Assembly: GCF_036263595.1 (NCBI RefSeq)
Contig: NZ_DATAGQ010000093.1
Location: 1 to 64,000 of the forward strand
Source of the DNA: Geminicoccus sp036263595
Lineage (GTDB): Bacteria > Pseudomonadota > Alphaproteobacteria > Geminicoccales > Geminicoccaceae
DNA: 64,000 nt
Direction: 5' to 3'
Both the position numbers and the translations under genes were made by a program. Numbering within the stretch: the first letter of the stretch is position 1; every line of letters starts with the position of its first letter. This document shows positions 53,755 to 62,390 of the stretch, one piece after another. The notes under the pieces were generated by a model that saw only the letters and a program-made list of their open reading frames with translations, did no database searches and was not told where the DNA came from.

Positions 53755-54717
53755 TCACACGGCAGAGCCGCGATTCTCCGCTACACGCTCCTCGATCACG
53801 TCCCAGATCTGCGCCTCGATCGACACGCCGTCGAACCGGTCGATCTCCTGGATGCCGGTAGGCGAGGTGACGTTGATCTCGGTGAGATAGTCGCCGATCA
53901 CGTCGATGCCGACAAAGATCAGGCCACGCTGCTTCAGGGCCGGGCCGATCGCCTCGCAGATTTCATGCTCGCGGTGGGTGAGGCTGCTCTTCTCAGCGCG
54001 TCCGCCGACATGCATGTTGGCTCGCGACTCGCCGTGCGCCGGCACGCGATTGACCGCACCGGCGGGCTTCCCGTTCACCAGGATGATGCGCTTGTCGCCC
54101 GCCCGTACCGCTGGCAGGTAGCGCTGGATCATCAGGGGCTCGTTCAGGTAGCGATTGAACAGCTCCAGAAGGCTGCCAAGATTGGTATCGTCCGGGCGCA
54201 GGTGGAATACACCGGCTCCACCGTTGCCGTAGAGCGGCTTGACGATGATGTCGCCGTGCTCGGCCCGGAACTCCCGGATCTGATCGATGTCGTAGGTGAT
54301 CAGGGTCGGCGGCATCAGCTCCGCGAACTGGGTGACGAACAGTTTCTCCGGCGCGTTGCGGACATGATGCGGGTCGTTGACCACCAGCGTTGTCGGGTGC
54401 ACCCGATCGAGCAGGTGGGTGGTCGAGATATAGGACAGGTCGAACGGGGGATCCTGGCGCAGCAGCACCACGTCGACGCCCGCAAGATCGATCGCCTCCG
54501 GCTGGCCGAACTGCACATGGTCGCCTTCGACCCGCTGCACCTTGATCGCCCGCGCCTTGGCGACCACACGGCCGTCCTTCCAGGAGAGATCGCGGGGCAG
54601 GTAATGATAAAGACCAAAGCCCCGGCGCTGGGCTTCCAGCGCCAAGGCGAACGTGCTGTCCGCGTTGATCGCGACGGTCTCCAGCGGATCCATCTGGATC
54701 GCCACCGCTAACGACAT
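53755..54717 (-). CDS. gshB: Glutathione synthetase
   Basis: This 320-residue ATP-grasp enzyme joins gamma-glutamylcysteine and glycine. Features are AIQMDPLETVAINADSTFAL at the N-terminus, LLRQDPPFDLSYI, GDIIVKPLYGNGGAGVF in the ATP lid and the metal-binding EINVTSPTGIQEIDRF. ATG 54717 is preceded by GGGGAG. It converges with carD and is divergent from the HIT gene. Glutathione made here would serve the GST-like and MAPEG proteins in the window. Confidence 0.97.
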   Translation of the reverse strand: MSLAVAIQMDPLETVAINADSTFALALEAQRRGFGLYHYLPRDLSWKDGRVVAKARAIKVQRVEGDHVQFGQPEAIDLAGVDVVLLRQDPPFDLSYISTTHLLDRVHPTTLVVNDPHHVRNAPEKLFVTQFAELMPPTLITYDIDQIREFRAEHGDIIVKPLYGNGGAGVFHLRPDDTNLGSLLELFNRYLNEPLMIQRYLPAVRAGDKRIILVNGKPAGAVNRVPAHGESRANMHVGGRAEKSSLTHREHEICEAIGPALKQRGLIFVGIDVIGDYLTEINVTSPTGIQEIDRFDGVSIEAQIWDVIEERVAENRGSAV

Positions 54718-54797
54718 CGATCTACTCCCCGGCTTGACAGCGGACGCCGTCAGGCGTTCCGAAATCCACGTCACATGATGAACGGCTGAGGGTATGG

Positions 54798-55157
54798 ATG
54801 GCCTACGACTCCGACAACATCTTTGCGCGCATCCTGCGCGGCGAGATCCCCAACCGGACCGTCTACGAGGATGATTTCGCCCTGGCGTTCCACGACATCA
54901 ACCCCCAGGCACCGATCCATGTGCTGGTGATCCCAAAGGGTGCCTATACGGACCTCGCGGATTTCGGCAGCCGGGCGACCCCGGAGGAAGTGACCGGCTT
55001 CTTCCGGGCAGTCACCACCACGGCTGAAAAGCTTGGAGTTGTGGCACCGGGCTTCCGCGCCCTGTGCAACACCGGACCGAACGCCCACCAGGAGGTCCCG
55101 CACTTCCATCTCCACCTGTTCGGCGGAAAGCCGCTTGGACCGATGCTCTCGCGCTGA
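54798..55157 (+). CDS. HIT-family protein (HinT-like)
   Basis: This 119-residue nucleoside phosphoramidase/hydrolase carries the histidine triad H102-F-H104-L-H106-L-F, preceded by the Ser/Asn-rich GPNAHQEVP. NIFARILRGEIP and VLVIPKGAY are also typical. TGAGGG lies before the ATG. It is divergent from gshB and converges with the small lipoprotein gene. Confidence 0.95.
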   Translation: MAYDSDNIFARILRGEIPNRTVYEDDFALAFHDINPQAPIHVLVIPKGAYTDLADFGSRATPEEVTGFFRAVTTTAEKLGVVAPGFRALCNTGPNAHQEVPHFHLHLFGGKPLGPMLSR

Positions 55158-55165
55158 GGCTCAGT

Positions 55166-55282
55166 TCAAGCCGGTCCGGAGACCTGCGTGGGCGGCGACT
55201 GCTCGGGCAGGTTCAGCGTGCAGCCTGACAAACCAGCGCCGATCACCGCGGAGATCAGGAGAGTGCGAAGCATGACGCTCAT
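55166..55282 (-). CDS. Very small lipoprotein (38 residues)
   Basis: A short gene encodes a signal peptide, MLRTLLISAVIGAGLSG, ending in the lipobox LSGC (C21), and a 17-residue mature tail rich in Pro, Ser and Thr (TLNLPEQSPPTQVSGPA). The start is ATG 55282, or ATG 55273 three codons in; neither has a strong binding site. Size and design resemble entericidin-like or LptM-like minimal lipoproteins, but the tail matches no family I know. It lies 72 bases after opgH on the same strand and converges with the HIT gene. LspA and the rest of the lipoprotein pathway are present. Confidence 0.55.
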   Translation of the reverse strand: MSVMLRTLLISAVIGAGLSGCTLNLPEQSPPTQVSGPA

Positions 55283-55354
55283 GTGAGGCCCATCCCGACG
55301 CGGCAGCAGGCCGCCACTGCGACCTGCCTTAGCACACGCAGGCTGGTCAAGTGA

Positions 55355-57100
55355 TCAGGTGACCGCAGCGAATGGAGCCCTGACTGGCGTAGCGGCCTTG
55401 CCAGCCGACCACCAGGTCGCGACAGGGCCCAGCCATAGTCCCGCCAGCACCGGCGCCAGCCATGGCAGCGCCTGGGGCGAGAACCAGATGCCCAGGCCCA
55501 GGAGCAAGAACCCGACGCCGATCGGCAGCATGTGGGTCTGCCAGACCTCGCCCCAACTCAGCCTCCGCGCACCGCGCGCCTGTGCGCCCCAGGCATCGAC
55601 CTGCCCTCGCAGGGTCTGGATCAGGAAGCGGGTGTGCCAGACCATGAACAGCGGGGCGATCAGCGAGGAGAACACCTGCTCGCCCAGCACGTCACGCCAG
55701 AAGCGGAACGTCGGCTTCTCCCTGCCTTCCGCCAGCGCATGAACGACGCCCAGCACCTTCTGGGCGAACAGCAGCACGAGCGTGATCAGGAGGATCGAGG
55801 GGAGCACACTTCCAGCCTCGCCGCCACCCGGTGAGACGATCAGGCTTGTGACCACAAGCCCGAACCAGACCGCCGAGACGATATAGGCCCAGGCTCCCAT
55901 GAAGAAGTGGAGGCGGCTCAGCGGGTGCAGCCCCCGCATCGACAGTAGGCGCAGGTGCTGGAGGTTGCCCTGCATCCAGCGCCGGTCGCGCTTGACCTCG
56001 TCCACGAGCGTGGGTGGGCTGTCCTCGACAGCGCCGTCCAGGTCATAGGCCAGCCAGACCCGCCAGCCGCTCCGGCGCACCAGGGCCGCCTCGACGAAGT
56101 CATGGCTCATGATCGGTCCGCCCAGCGGCGCCTTGCCGGGCAGTTCAGGCAGGCCACAGTTCTCAGTGAACGCGCGGACGCGGATGATGGCGTGGTGGCC
56201 GTAATAGTTGGCTTCGCTGCCGGCGAAGATCGATAGCCCGGCGGAGGCGATCGGGCCATAGATGCGGGTGGCCAGCGCGCGATAGCGGGTGAAGCGGGTC
56301 TCGCCTTCCGTCAGACCCGGCGACACCTGGATGATGCCGGCGTCCGGGTTGGCATCCATGAGCCTGGCCAACGAAGCGAGCGTGCGGCCGCTCATCAGGC
56401 TGTCGGCGTCAAGGATCAGCATGTAGTCGTAGCGGCCGCCCTGGCTGCGGCAGAATTCGGCGATGTTGCCGGCCTTCTTGCCGTAATTGTCGGTACGGAC
56501 CCGCCACATGATGCGGAACTGCGGCCAGGAATGGACGAGCCGCTGCCACTCGCGCCGTTCCTTCGCGATGACGTCGTCGATGTTGCTGTCCGACAGGATA
56601 TGGAAGGTGAACCGACCGTCCATCTTGAGGGCGGCCAGATCCCGGATCAGGCTTTCCAGCTTGGCAAGGCTCTCGGTCGGGTCCTCGTTACGCAGTGGCA
56701 TCAGCACGGCCGTGCGACCCCGCGGCGGAAGCAGGGAAGCCGTCGCCGTCGCCCGGATCATGCCAGCCGGTGGCACGCCCCGCTTGAGCGCCAGAAAACC
56801 TGCCGTGGTCAGAGCAAAGCCAAACGCCAGCCAGCCAAAGCACAAGCCGAACAGCGTGATGAGGATGCCCTCACCGATGGAGAAGCCGTCAGCCGCCAGG
56901 CCAGAGCCCATCCACCACACCGCCGTGATGGTGAGACTTAGCCAGACGGTCAGGACGAGGATACGCCAACCGGTCGAGTGGGGATGCGAGGGCAGGGCAA
57001 CCCGCCTCTGCATTGGCTCCGCAAACCCTTTGATGGGCATGTCTGCCGGAGCCGGTTCGGGAGCCAGCGCCAGACTCTCTCTGCTGATGACGCGGTCCAT
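55355..57100 (-). CDS. opgH: Glucan biosynthesis glucosyltransferase H
   Basis: OpgH makes the beta-1,2 glucan backbone of osmoregulated periplasmic glucans and carries it across the inner membrane. The 581 residues have two N-terminal helices and a GT2 domain with HILSDSNIDD, LDADSLMSG, MSHDFVEAAL and the RDRRWMQGN motif. About five C-terminal helices follow. It lacks the long N-terminal extension of enterobacterial OpgH, as usual in alphaproteobacteria. CAGGAA precedes ATG 57100. No opgG is adjacent. A small ORF ends two bases upstream. Confidence 0.94.
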   Translation of the reverse strand: MDRVISRESLALAPEPAPADMPIKGFAEPMQRRVALPSHPHSTGWRILVLTVWLSLTITAVWWMGSGLAADGFSIGEGILITLFGLCFGWLAFGFALTTAGFLALKRGVPPAGMIRATATASLLPPRGRTAVLMPLRNEDPTESLAKLESLIRDLAALKMDGRFTFHILSDSNIDDVIAKERREWQRLVHSWPQFRIMWRVRTDNYGKKAGNIAEFCRSQGGRYDYMLILDADSLMSGRTLASLARLMDANPDAGIIQVSPGLTEGETRFTRYRALATRIYGPIASAGLSIFAGSEANYYGHHAIIRVRAFTENCGLPELPGKAPLGGPIMSHDFVEAALVRRSGWRVWLAYDLDGAVEDSPPTLVDEVKRDRRWMQGNLQHLRLLSMRGLHPLSRLHFFMGAWAYIVSAVWFGLVVTSLIVSPGGGEAGSVLPSILLITLVLLFAQKVLGVVHALAEGREKPTFRFWRDVLGEQVFSSLIAPLFMVWHTRFLIQTLRGQVDAWGAQARGARRLSWGEVWQTHMLPIGVGFLLLGLGIWFSPQALPWLAPVLAGLWLGPVATWWSAGKAATPVRAPFAAVT

Positions 57101-57102
57101 GC

Positions 57103-57279
57103 TCAATTCCTGGCTTCCATAGGACGCTGCTCATGTATGTTCGTCATGACATGAATGCTGGGGCGCGCCCTTGGTCCACCGTCTTCATTCGCCGTCCGGA
57201 CGAGCGCTATCACGCCGCTGAACCTGCTCTGAACCCGCGGCAGGCGTCTGCGTTCCACAGTAGAGCGTAGCATGTTCAT
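57103..57279 (-). CDS. Possible small ORF coupled to opgH (58 residues)
   Basis: From ATG 57279, with a strong GGGAGG eight bases upstream, 58 codons run to a TGA that ends two bases before the opgH ATG. The product is basic at the start (LRSTVERRRLPRVQSR) and polar at the end (NIHEQRPMEARN), with no signal or membrane segment and no family I recognise. The binding site and near-zero gap suggest translation coupled to opgH, either as a real small protein or as a leader peptide. Codon use is less GC3-biased than its neighbours. Confidence 0.4.
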   Translation of the reverse strand: MNMLRSTVERRRLPRVQSRFSGVIALVRTANEDGGPRARPSIHVMTNIHEQRPMEARN

Positions 57280-57365
57280 GATCGCTGCCTCCCTTGCCGT
57301 CAGCCAGCGAGCCGGGCATGCGGCTGCAAGGTCACGGTCCGGCATGATTGGCTAGAAAATGGGGA

Positions 57366-57387
57366 TTGTTGCACCGCAGTGCAACAA
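57366..57387. promoter_or_regulatory. Perfect 9-bp dyad between opgH and the nucleotide-sugar dehydrogenase
   Basis: Arms TTGTTGCAC (57366-57374) and GTGCAACAA (57379-57387) are separated by CGCA. The dyad lies in the divergent control region, about 85 bases before the small ORF and 180 before the dehydrogenase. It is a strong candidate operator; the TGCA core recalls TGC-rich PhaR-type sites but the binder is unknown. Confidence 0.55.
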
Positions 57388-57566
57388 GCATCGGCACCAA
57401 GGGTCCACTGCCGATGAATGCCTCCCATGACGTCGATGCATGACTGGACTTCCACGAGGGGTGGAAGGGCCCTGTCGGTTGGAAATCGACCAGGTGGCCG
57501 ATCCGTGCGAACCTCTGCCGGGTAGGCGGGCATGATCTGCTCCATTAAAATCGGTCGGACGGTTCG

Positions 57567-58856
57567 ATGAGGCATGGACGCAAGATTTCGGTGATCGGGC
57601 TGGGTTATGTCGGCCTGCCTGTGGCCGCCGCCTTTGCCCGACTGCCTGGCGCCCGGGTCGTGGCCTTCGACATCGACCCTCGACGGGTCAACGAGCTTCG
57701 CCGTGGCTTCGATCGAACCGGCGAGGTTGATGCCGGCTCGCTCGCCCTGCCAGACCTGCACCTGACGACGGATCCTATGGACCTCCGGCGGGCGGATTTT
57801 CACATCGTGACCGTGCCTACGCCGATCACCGATTCCAAGCAGCCGGACCTGGGCCCGATGATCGCCGCGTCGCAGACCGTCGGCCGGCAGCTCAAGAAGG
57901 GTGATATCGTCGTCTACGAGTCGACCGTCTACCCGGGCGTAACCGAGGAGATCTGCGCTCCGATCCTGGCGCGGGAGTCGGGATTGACCGTCGGCGAGGA
58001 TTTCGCGCTAGGCTACAGCCCCGAGCGGATCAACCCGGGCGACAAGGAGCATCGCCTGGAAACCATTGTGAAGGTGGTAGCGGGCAGCGACCTCGCCACG
58101 CGCAAGATCGTGGCTGAGGTCTATGGGTCGGTGGTCAGGGCCGGCGTCCATCTCGCGCCGTCGATTGCCGCGGCCGAAGCGGCCAAGGTCATCGAAAACA
58201 CCCAGCGCGACCTCAACATTGCCTTGATGAACGAGCTCGCGATCATCTTCGGGCGCCTCGGCATCGACACGACGGACGTGCTCGCGGCGGCCAGAACCAA
58301 GTGGAACTTCCTGCCGTTCCAGCCGGGCCTTGTCGGCGGGCACTGCATCGGCGTCGATCCCTACTACTTGACGAGCCGTGCCGAACAAACGGGCTACACG
58401 CCGCAGGTCATCCTGGCTGGCCGGCGCATCAATGACGAAATGGGGCGGTATATCGCGGATGAAGCAATCAAGCGGTTGGTCCGGCACCGCCGCGCGAACA
58501 ATGCGGTCGTCACGGTGCTTGGTTTCACCTTCAAGGAAGACGTCCCGGACGTCCGCAATACCCGGGTCGTCGACATTGTTGCCCGGCTGGAGGAGTTCGG
58601 CCTTGCGGTCCAGGTGCACGATCCGATGGCGGATGCCGAGGAGGCGGCACGGGAGTATGGTGTCCGCCTTGTGCCCCATGCTGATCTCGCGCCGGCGGAT
58701 GCGCTGATCATCGCCGTCAAGCATCGGCCCTTCGTCGAGGGCGGATGGCGGCTCGCAACTTCTCTGCTGCGGGACCGGCAGGGGCCGGTGATGGACGTGA
58801 AGGGGCTTCTCGACCGAGCCGAGGTACCGGATGGTGTGGAGCTGTGGCGCCTGTGA
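57567..58856 (+). CDS. tviB: UDP-sugar 6-dehydrogenase (TviB/WbpA type)
   Basis: This 429-residue NAD-dependent enzyme oxidises UDP-N-acetyl-hexosamines to uronic acids for surface polysaccharides. It shows the NAD loop GLGYVGLP at 11-18, TPITDSKQPDL, STVYPGVTEE, K207 in EAAKVIENTQRDLN, and the catalytic C260 in GGHCIGVDPYYL. The segment FKEDVPDVRNTRVVDI marks the TviB/WbpA branch, not UDP-glucose dehydrogenase. It is divergent from opgH. The TPR protein follows with a GTG overlap. Confidence 0.92.
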   Translation: MRHGRKISVIGLGYVGLPVAAAFARLPGARVVAFDIDPRRVNELRRGFDRTGEVDAGSLALPDLHLTTDPMDLRRADFHIVTVPTPITDSKQPDLGPMIAASQTVGRQLKKGDIVVYESTVYPGVTEEICAPILARESGLTVGEDFALGYSPERINPGDKEHRLETIVKVVAGSDLATRKIVAEVYGSVVRAGVHLAPSIAAAEAAKVIENTQRDLNIALMNELAIIFGRLGIDTTDVLAAARTKWNFLPFQPGLVGGHCIGVDPYYLTSRAEQTGYTPQVILAGRRINDEMGRYIADEAIKRLVRHRRANNAVVTVLGFTFKEDVPDVRNTRVVDIVARLEEFGLAVQVHDPMADAEEAAREYGVRLVPHADLAPADALIIAVKHRPFVEGGWRLATSLLRDRQGPVMDVKGLLDRAEVPDGVELWRL

Positions 58857-58895
58857 ACGGCTGCGCGATGCGGTCGGCGGATCGCCCTCGCCACC

Positions 58896-59423
58896 TTGGT
58901 CACGCTCTTCCTGCTTCCTGCAGGTGGTGTGAGGGCCGACCAGCGTGATCCCGGACTCAACCCATTGTTCGCTGATCTGCAGACGGCAGATGCCGTGCAG
59001 GCTCGGGCGATCGAGGAGCAGATCTGGCTGATCTGGTTTCGACACCCGGACCGTGTGTCAGAGGGTCTGCTCGACGAGGGCACGGTCCTCATGGGGCAAC
59101 GCCGCTGGAACGAGGCGCTGGACCGGTTCGACCAGCTGGTGGCGCGAGCGCCGGACTTCGCCGAAGCCTGGAACAAGCGGGCCACGACCTATTTCCTGCT
59201 GGGTGACCTGGAACGGTCGGTCCTGGACATTCAGCGGACGCTGGCGCTGGAACCCCGCCATTTCGGTGCCTTGTCGGGCCTCGGCCAGATCTATCTCCAA
59301 CTGGACGAGCCGAAAGCCGCCCTTCGGGCCTTCGAGGCCGCCCTGTCGATCCACCCCGGCATGCCGGGCGTGCAACGGCAGGTGGTTGATCTCCGAGCCA
59401 GGATCGGCGGCAGCGACATCTGA
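58896..59423 (+). CDS. TPR-repeat exported protein, 5' end probably frameshifted
   Basis: This 175-residue protein has two to three tetratricopeptide repeats (RWNEALDRFDQLVARAPDFAEAW, TYFLLGDLERSVLDI, LDEPKAALRAFEAAL segments) and belongs to an alphaproteobacterial family beginning ADQRDPxL after a signal peptide. As sequenced, the only in-frame start is TTG 58896, inside the signal peptide. Removing one C from the CCC at 58885-58887 would join it to ATG 58868 (or GTG 58853, overlapping the previous stop) and give MRSADRLATLVTLFLLPAG, a normal signal sequence. The function is unknown; the Mla operon follows. Confidence 0.85.
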   Translation: MVTLFLLPAGGVRADQRDPGLNPLFADLQTADAVQARAIEEQIWLIWFRHPDRVSEGLLDEGTVLMGQRRWNEALDRFDQLVARAPDFAEAWNKRATTYFLLGDLERSVLDIQRTLALEPRHFGALSGLGQIYLQLDEPKAALRAFEAALSIHPGMPGVQRQVVDLRARIGGSDI

Positions 59424-59462
59424 CGTGTCCTGTGGCCGGCCGTCCGGCTAGGCTCGCGGGCA

Positions 59463-60626
59463 ATGGCGACGGCGACGAGGGACATGGCGGGGAGGACGGC
59501 GTCGATCCAGGCGGAGCGAGGTGAGGATGCTGCCCAGGTGAGGGCTGCGGGTGCCTGGCTGATCGGCGAGGCAGGACATCTCTCGCGCCTGCTCGGTCGG
59601 CTGCCCGCCCACTTGCGCGGTGTCCGCTCGATCACGTTGGACCTGACGGCCGTCGAGCGGCTGGACACGACCGGGGCGTGGCTGTTGGCCCGGACCGAGC
59701 GGGCACTTCTGACAGCCGGCATCGCCGTTTCCACCAAGCCTCCGACCGCGCCTGGAACGGCAGACCTTCTCGACCATGTCCGGAAGCTGCCGCTTGGCGA
59801 GATGCGGCTGCCCAAGCCGTCCGGCGCCCTCGTCACGCTGCTCGCACGCATCGGGGACTCGATTGTCGATTTCGGTCACCAGGCCGGCGGCATCATGGCG
59901 TTCTTCGGCGGCATTGTGCTCCACACGCTCTCGGCGGTGGTACGCCCGCGCGAGATCCGCTGGACGCCGCTCGCCCACCACATCGAGCAGACCGGCATGG
60001 GAGCGGTCGGGATCACGGCCCTCCTGTCGTTCCTCATCGGGCTTGTCATGGCCTGGCAGGGCGCTGCGCAGCTGGTGCGCTTTGGCGCCGACATCTTCAC
60101 CGTCGATCTTCTCGCCATCTCTGTCCTGCGGGAACTGGGGGTGCTTCTGACAGCCATTATCGTCGCCGGCCGGACCGCGAGCGCCTTCACCGCCCAGATC
60201 GGCTCGATGGTGCTGAACGAGGAGATCGACGCGATGCGGGTCATCGGTCTTGATCCGCTCGATACGCTCGTCCTCCCACGCTTCTTCGCGCTCCTGCTCG
60301 TGCTGCCGATCCTGACGTTCATCGCGGATGCCGCAGCCCTGCTGGGCGGCTCGATGGTCGTGCTGTTCGACCTGAACATTCCCTGGACCCAGATGGTGTC
60401 CAGGTTCGGCGAGATCGCGACCGTGACCCACTTCGCCGTGGGCTTGGTCAAGGCACCGGTCTTCGCGTTCTGCATCGCGCTGGTGGGTTGCTGGAACGGG
60501 CTGCGCGTCGAACGCAATGCCGAGAGCGTGGGCAAGATGACGACACAGTCTGTGGTGGCCTCCATCTTCCTCGTGATCGTGATCGACGCGATGTTTTCCA
60601 TCCTGTTCGTCCAGCTCGGCATCTGA
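59463..60626 (+). CDS. mlaE: MlaE-type lipid ABC permease with fused N-terminal STAS domain
   Basis: This inner-membrane permease of a phospholipid transporter maintains outer-membrane asymmetry. Residues 1-110 are a soluble STAS/MlaB-like domain (SITLDLTAVERLDTTGAWLLAR), followed by the MlaE core with ALLSFLIGLVMAWQGA and the cytoplasmic loop GSMVLNEEIDAMRVIG that contacts the ATPase. The total is 387 residues, longer than E. coli MlaE because MlaB is fused. The ATP-binding gene starts one base after its stop. The operon is complete with mlaF, mlaD and a lipoprotein gene. Confidence 0.94.
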   Translation: MATATRDMAGRTASIQAERGEDAAQVRAAGAWLIGEAGHLSRLLGRLPAHLRGVRSITLDLTAVERLDTTGAWLLARTERALLTAGIAVSTKPPTAPGTADLLDHVRKLPLGEMRLPKPSGALVTLLARIGDSIVDFGHQAGGIMAFFGGIVLHTLSAVVRPREIRWTPLAHHIEQTGMGAVGITALLSFLIGLVMAWQGAAQLVRFGADIFTVDLLAISVLRELGVLLTAIIVAGRTASAFTAQIGSMVLNEEIDAMRVIGLDPLDTLVLPRFFALLLVLPILTFIADAAALLGGSMVVLFDLNIPWTQMVSRFGEIATVTHFAVGLVKAPVFAFCIALVGCWNGLRVERNAESVGKMTTQSVVASIFLVIVIDAMFSILFVQLGI

Positions 60627-60627
60627 G

Positions 60628-61404
60628 ATGGCGACCGCTCCGCCAATCGAGGTGCATGGGCTGGTGACCCGGTTCGGGGGTAGGACCATCCACGAGAACC
60701 TCGACCTGGAAGTTCGCCCGGGTGAGGTGCTGGGCGTGGTGGGGGGATCCGGCGCCGGCAAGTCCGTCCTGATGCGAACGATCCTGGGCCTGATGGAGCC
60801 GGCAGCTGGGACCATCCGCCTGCTCGGGGCTGACATGGCCAAGCTGTCGGGACGGGACCTGGTCGAACTGCGCAGCAGGACGGGCGTGCTGTTCCAGGAT
60901 GCCGCCTTGTTCAGCACGCTGACCGTCGCCGAGAACACGCAGGTGCCTTTGCGCGAACGCTTCGAGCTGGCGCCGCGTCTGCTCGACGAACTGGCCTGCC
61001 TGAAGATCGCACTGGTCGGACTGCCCCCGGATGCCCGTTCGAAGTATCCATCCGAATTGTCCGGCGGCATGCGCAAGCGGGCAGGTCTTGCACGCGCGAT
61101 CGCACTGGACCCTGACATCCTCTTTCTGGACGAGCCGACGGCAGGCCTCGACCCGATCGCGGCGTCGGCCTTCGACGAATTGATCCTGCAGCTGTCGAAA
61201 ACGTTGGGCCTGACTGTCGTCATGATCACGCATGATCTCGATTCGCTGGTTCGCATCACCGACCGGGTTGCCGCACTGATCGACCGAAGATGTGTCGTGG
61301 CCCCGATCGACGAGTTGCGCAGGCTCGACGATCCATGGCTGCAGCAGTACTTTACGGGTCCCAGGGGCCGAGCAGCATTATCGGCCGGGCAGGCTCGGGC
61401 CTGA
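60628..61404 (+). CDS. mlaF: MlaF-type ABC ATPase
   Basis: This 258-residue ATPase drives MlaE. It has Walker A VGGSGAGKSVL, the Q-loop LFQDAALFSTLTV, signature ELSGGMRKRAGLARAI and Walker B ILFLDEPTAGLDP. The LSGGMRKR form and the C-terminal PWLQQYFTGPRGR region are specific to MlaF. The ATG lies one base after the mlaE stop, and mlaD follows after 11 bases. Confidence 0.96.
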   Translation: MATAPPIEVHGLVTRFGGRTIHENLDLEVRPGEVLGVVGGSGAGKSVLMRTILGLMEPAAGTIRLLGADMAKLSGRDLVELRSRTGVLFQDAALFSTLTVAENTQVPLRERFELAPRLLDELACLKIALVGLPPDARSKYPSELSGGMRKRAGLARAIALDPDILFLDEPTAGLDPIAASAFDELILQLSKTLGLTVVMITHDLDSLVRITDRVAALIDRRCVVAPIDELRRLDDPWLQQYFTGPRGRAALSAGQARA

Positions 61405-61415
61405 ACAGGAGGCCG

Positions 61416-62390
61416 ATGGAGACTCGGGCGCATCATGCAGTCGTCGGTGCGTTCGTCCTGTTGGGGCTGATCGCGATTGCCGCGTTCGGCGTCTGGCTCG
61501 GCCGCTCGTCGCTGGACCGGCGGGTCGACCGCTACGAGATCATCTTCAGTGGTGCGGTAACGGGCCTCCAGGCCGGCAGCGGGGTGCGTTACCGCGGAAT
61601 TCCGGTCGGTCGGGTCGTCGACCTGCGAATCGATCCGGAGGATGTCAGTCGCATCCTGACCATCGTCGACCTTGATGCGGGCACGCCGGTCAAGACCGAC
61701 ACCGTGGCATCGGTCGAAGCGCAGGGCATCACCGGATTGTCGCTCATCCAGTTGGAGGGTGGTACGCAGGCGGCGCCGCTGTTGATGGCCAACAAGGGCG
61801 ATGGCATACCGCGTATTCCATCTCAGCCCGGTGCCTTCCAGCAGCTTGTGGAGACGACGCCGCAACTCCTGGCTGACGGGGTCAAGCTGCTAGCCCGGAT
61901 CAGCCTCCTGCTCGACGACAACAATATCGAGGCCGTCGACCGCACCCTGAGCAATCTCACCAAGGTGACGGATGCGCTGGCGGCACGCAGCGACGGGATT
62001 GAACAGACGCTGGAAGACGTGCAGGGACTGGCTGCCGATCTACGGGTGGCGGGTGCCGCGATCGCGGGCCTGAGCAGCGAGGCACGGAGCGTTCTCAAGA
62101 CGGCCGACGGAGCGTTCGCCACGGTCGGTAGCGAGGGCAAGACCGCCCTGGAAGCCCTGGCCAACGCGAGTTCGGCATTGGAGCAGGTAAGCCGCAGGAT
62201 GGACATGTTCCTGGACGACACGACCGAGCCGATCGCCGATTTCTCGCGCACGGGCCTCTATGAAGTGACTCAGTTGATCTCGGAGTTCCGGCAGCTGACG
62301 GCGACCTTGTCCAGGGTAGCCAGCAACTTCGATCGCGACCCGGCCGGCTATGTGTTCGGTGGGACGAGGCGCGGGTTGCCGACGGAATGA
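61416..62390 (+). CDS. mlaD: MlaD-family MCE-domain protein
   Basis: This 324-residue periplasmic lipid-binding subunit has an N-terminal helix (AVVGAFVLLGLIAIAAFGVWL). An MCE domain of about 85 residues follows (GLQAGSGVRYRGIPVGRVVDLRI, then ASVEAQGITGLSLIQLEGG). A long helical tail with regular Leu/Ala spacing is longer than in E. coli MlaD. ACAGGAGG precedes ATG 61416. Its stop overlaps the start of the auxiliary lipoprotein gene (ATGA). Confidence 0.94.
   Translation: METRAHHAVVGAFVLLGLIAIAAFGVWLGRSSLDRRVDRYEIIFSGAVTGLQAGSGVRYRGIPVGRVVDLRIDPEDVSRILTIVDLDAGTPVKTDTVASVEAQGITGLSLIQLEGGTQAAPLLMANKGDGIPRIPSQPGAFQQLVETTPQLLADGVKLLARISLLLDDNNIEAVDRTLSNLTKVTDALAARSDGIEQTLEDVQGLAADLRVAGAAIAGLSSEARSVLKTADGAFATVGSEGKTALEALANASSALEQVSRRMDMFLDDTTEPIADFSRTGLYEVTQLISEFRQLTATLSRVASNFDRDPAGYVFGGTRRGLPTE

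Noticed and set aside
59448..61865. 805-codon minus-strand open frame across the Mla genes
   Set aside because: Antisense to mlaE, mlaF and mlaD, and biased composition.
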